The notes under the pieces were generated by a model. The model was given only the letters and a program-made list of their open reading frames with translations, was not told where the DNA came from and did not search any database. From Prochilodus magdalenae (taxonomy: Eukaryota; Chordata; Actinopteri; Characiformes; Prochilodontidae): 64,000 nucleotides of DNA. Within the stretch, counting starts at the first letter, position 1. The number at the start of each line of letters is the position of its first letter. Below are positions 63,612-64,000 of this stretch, piece by piece. A program made the translations under genes and the position numbers. The DNA lies in contig JAMWET010000583.1 in the NCBI GenBank assembly GCA_024036415.1, forward strand, positions 385,001-449,000, given 5' to 3'.

Positions 63612-63613
<2 letters not shown>

Positions 63614-64000
63614 TATATAAAGGTTGGAAACCTATATGATATAATAAACAAATAATATAAATGTAATATTAGAGGGGATCTGTGAACATCAGTTAAGATC
63701 TGAAAGTCCAAGAAAACACAAAAAAACTGCTTGTATGCTAGCCAAAAAAACTAGATCATAACGTTTTAACATTCATAAAATGTTTTAAATGACGCTAGCA
63801 TAGTGGTGGACTCTAGCATGGTGGCGCAGAGTTACTTGCTCAAACATGATCTACGTGAAATAGTCATCGGTAGAAAACTTGTGTGACCACAGGTCTGTGT
63901 CTGATGTATACAAAACAATATCCGGATAAGTCGGTGGCATTTTATAAACTCATTAAGCAAAAATAGAACTCTTTGGACACATCACAATCTACATAGACGT
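63612..64000. other. Intergenic, nothing recognised
   Basis: AT-rich sequence to the window edge with no recognisable feature. Confidence 0.5.

Overview
The window looks like vertebrate, almost certainly teleost, genomic DNA. It has AT-rich intergenic and intronic sequence, many long dinucleotide microsatellites, about ten degraded Tc1/mariner transposon copies of fish-typical families, tRNA-derived SINE and LINE tails, and one well-conserved multi-exon receptor gene with canonical GT-AG splice sites. No bacterial or viral features were seen.

The only protein-coding gene I can support is a group II metabotropic glutamate receptor (grm2/grm3 class) on the minus strand. Its five coding exons are 46671-46216, 41868-40992, 20760-19685, 16031-15854 and 13333-13257. 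Exon lengths and phases join cleanly into a 2,664-nt reading frame (887 residues plus stop). The predicted protein has a signal peptide, a Venus-flytrap glutamate-binding domain, a nine-cysteine linker domain, seven membrane helices and a C-terminal tail ending in a PDZ-type motif. The first coding exon probably extends upstream to an acceptor at 46835/46834 behind a very long CT tract, so at least one non-coding 5' exon should lie further upstream. A CpG-rich stretch at about 59.4-60.7 kb with CCAAT boxes, a GC box and a near-palindromic TATA box is the best candidate promoter in the window, but its link to the receptor gene is inferred.

Layout. 0.3-2.35 kb (downstream of the gene) is a nested pile of Tc1 fragments, a strong hairpin and a SINE tail. 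7.3-8.05 kb holds a Tc1 fossil. 10.1-11.6 kb is a non-autonomous element with inverted ends and an 8-bp target duplication. 11.6-13.26 kb is repeat and likely 3' UTR. 13.26-46.83 kb is the receptor gene. Its introns carry three copies of an unnamed ~330-bp repeat, three Tc1 fossils, a SINE, a LINE tail, AT and GATA arrays and a 22-bp minisatellite with higher-order structure. 46.84-59.3 kb is upstream sequence rich in transposon debris, including a ~1-kb element with 38-bp terminal inverted repeats. 59.4-60.8 kb is the promoter-like island, and the rest is repeat-rich intergenic DNA.

Nothing in the window amounts to a new multi-gene system. The most interesting structures are the higher-order 22-mer array just downstream of the second coding exon, the three-copy intronic repeat, the two inverted-repeat elements, and the unresolved grm2/grm3 identity of the receptor.
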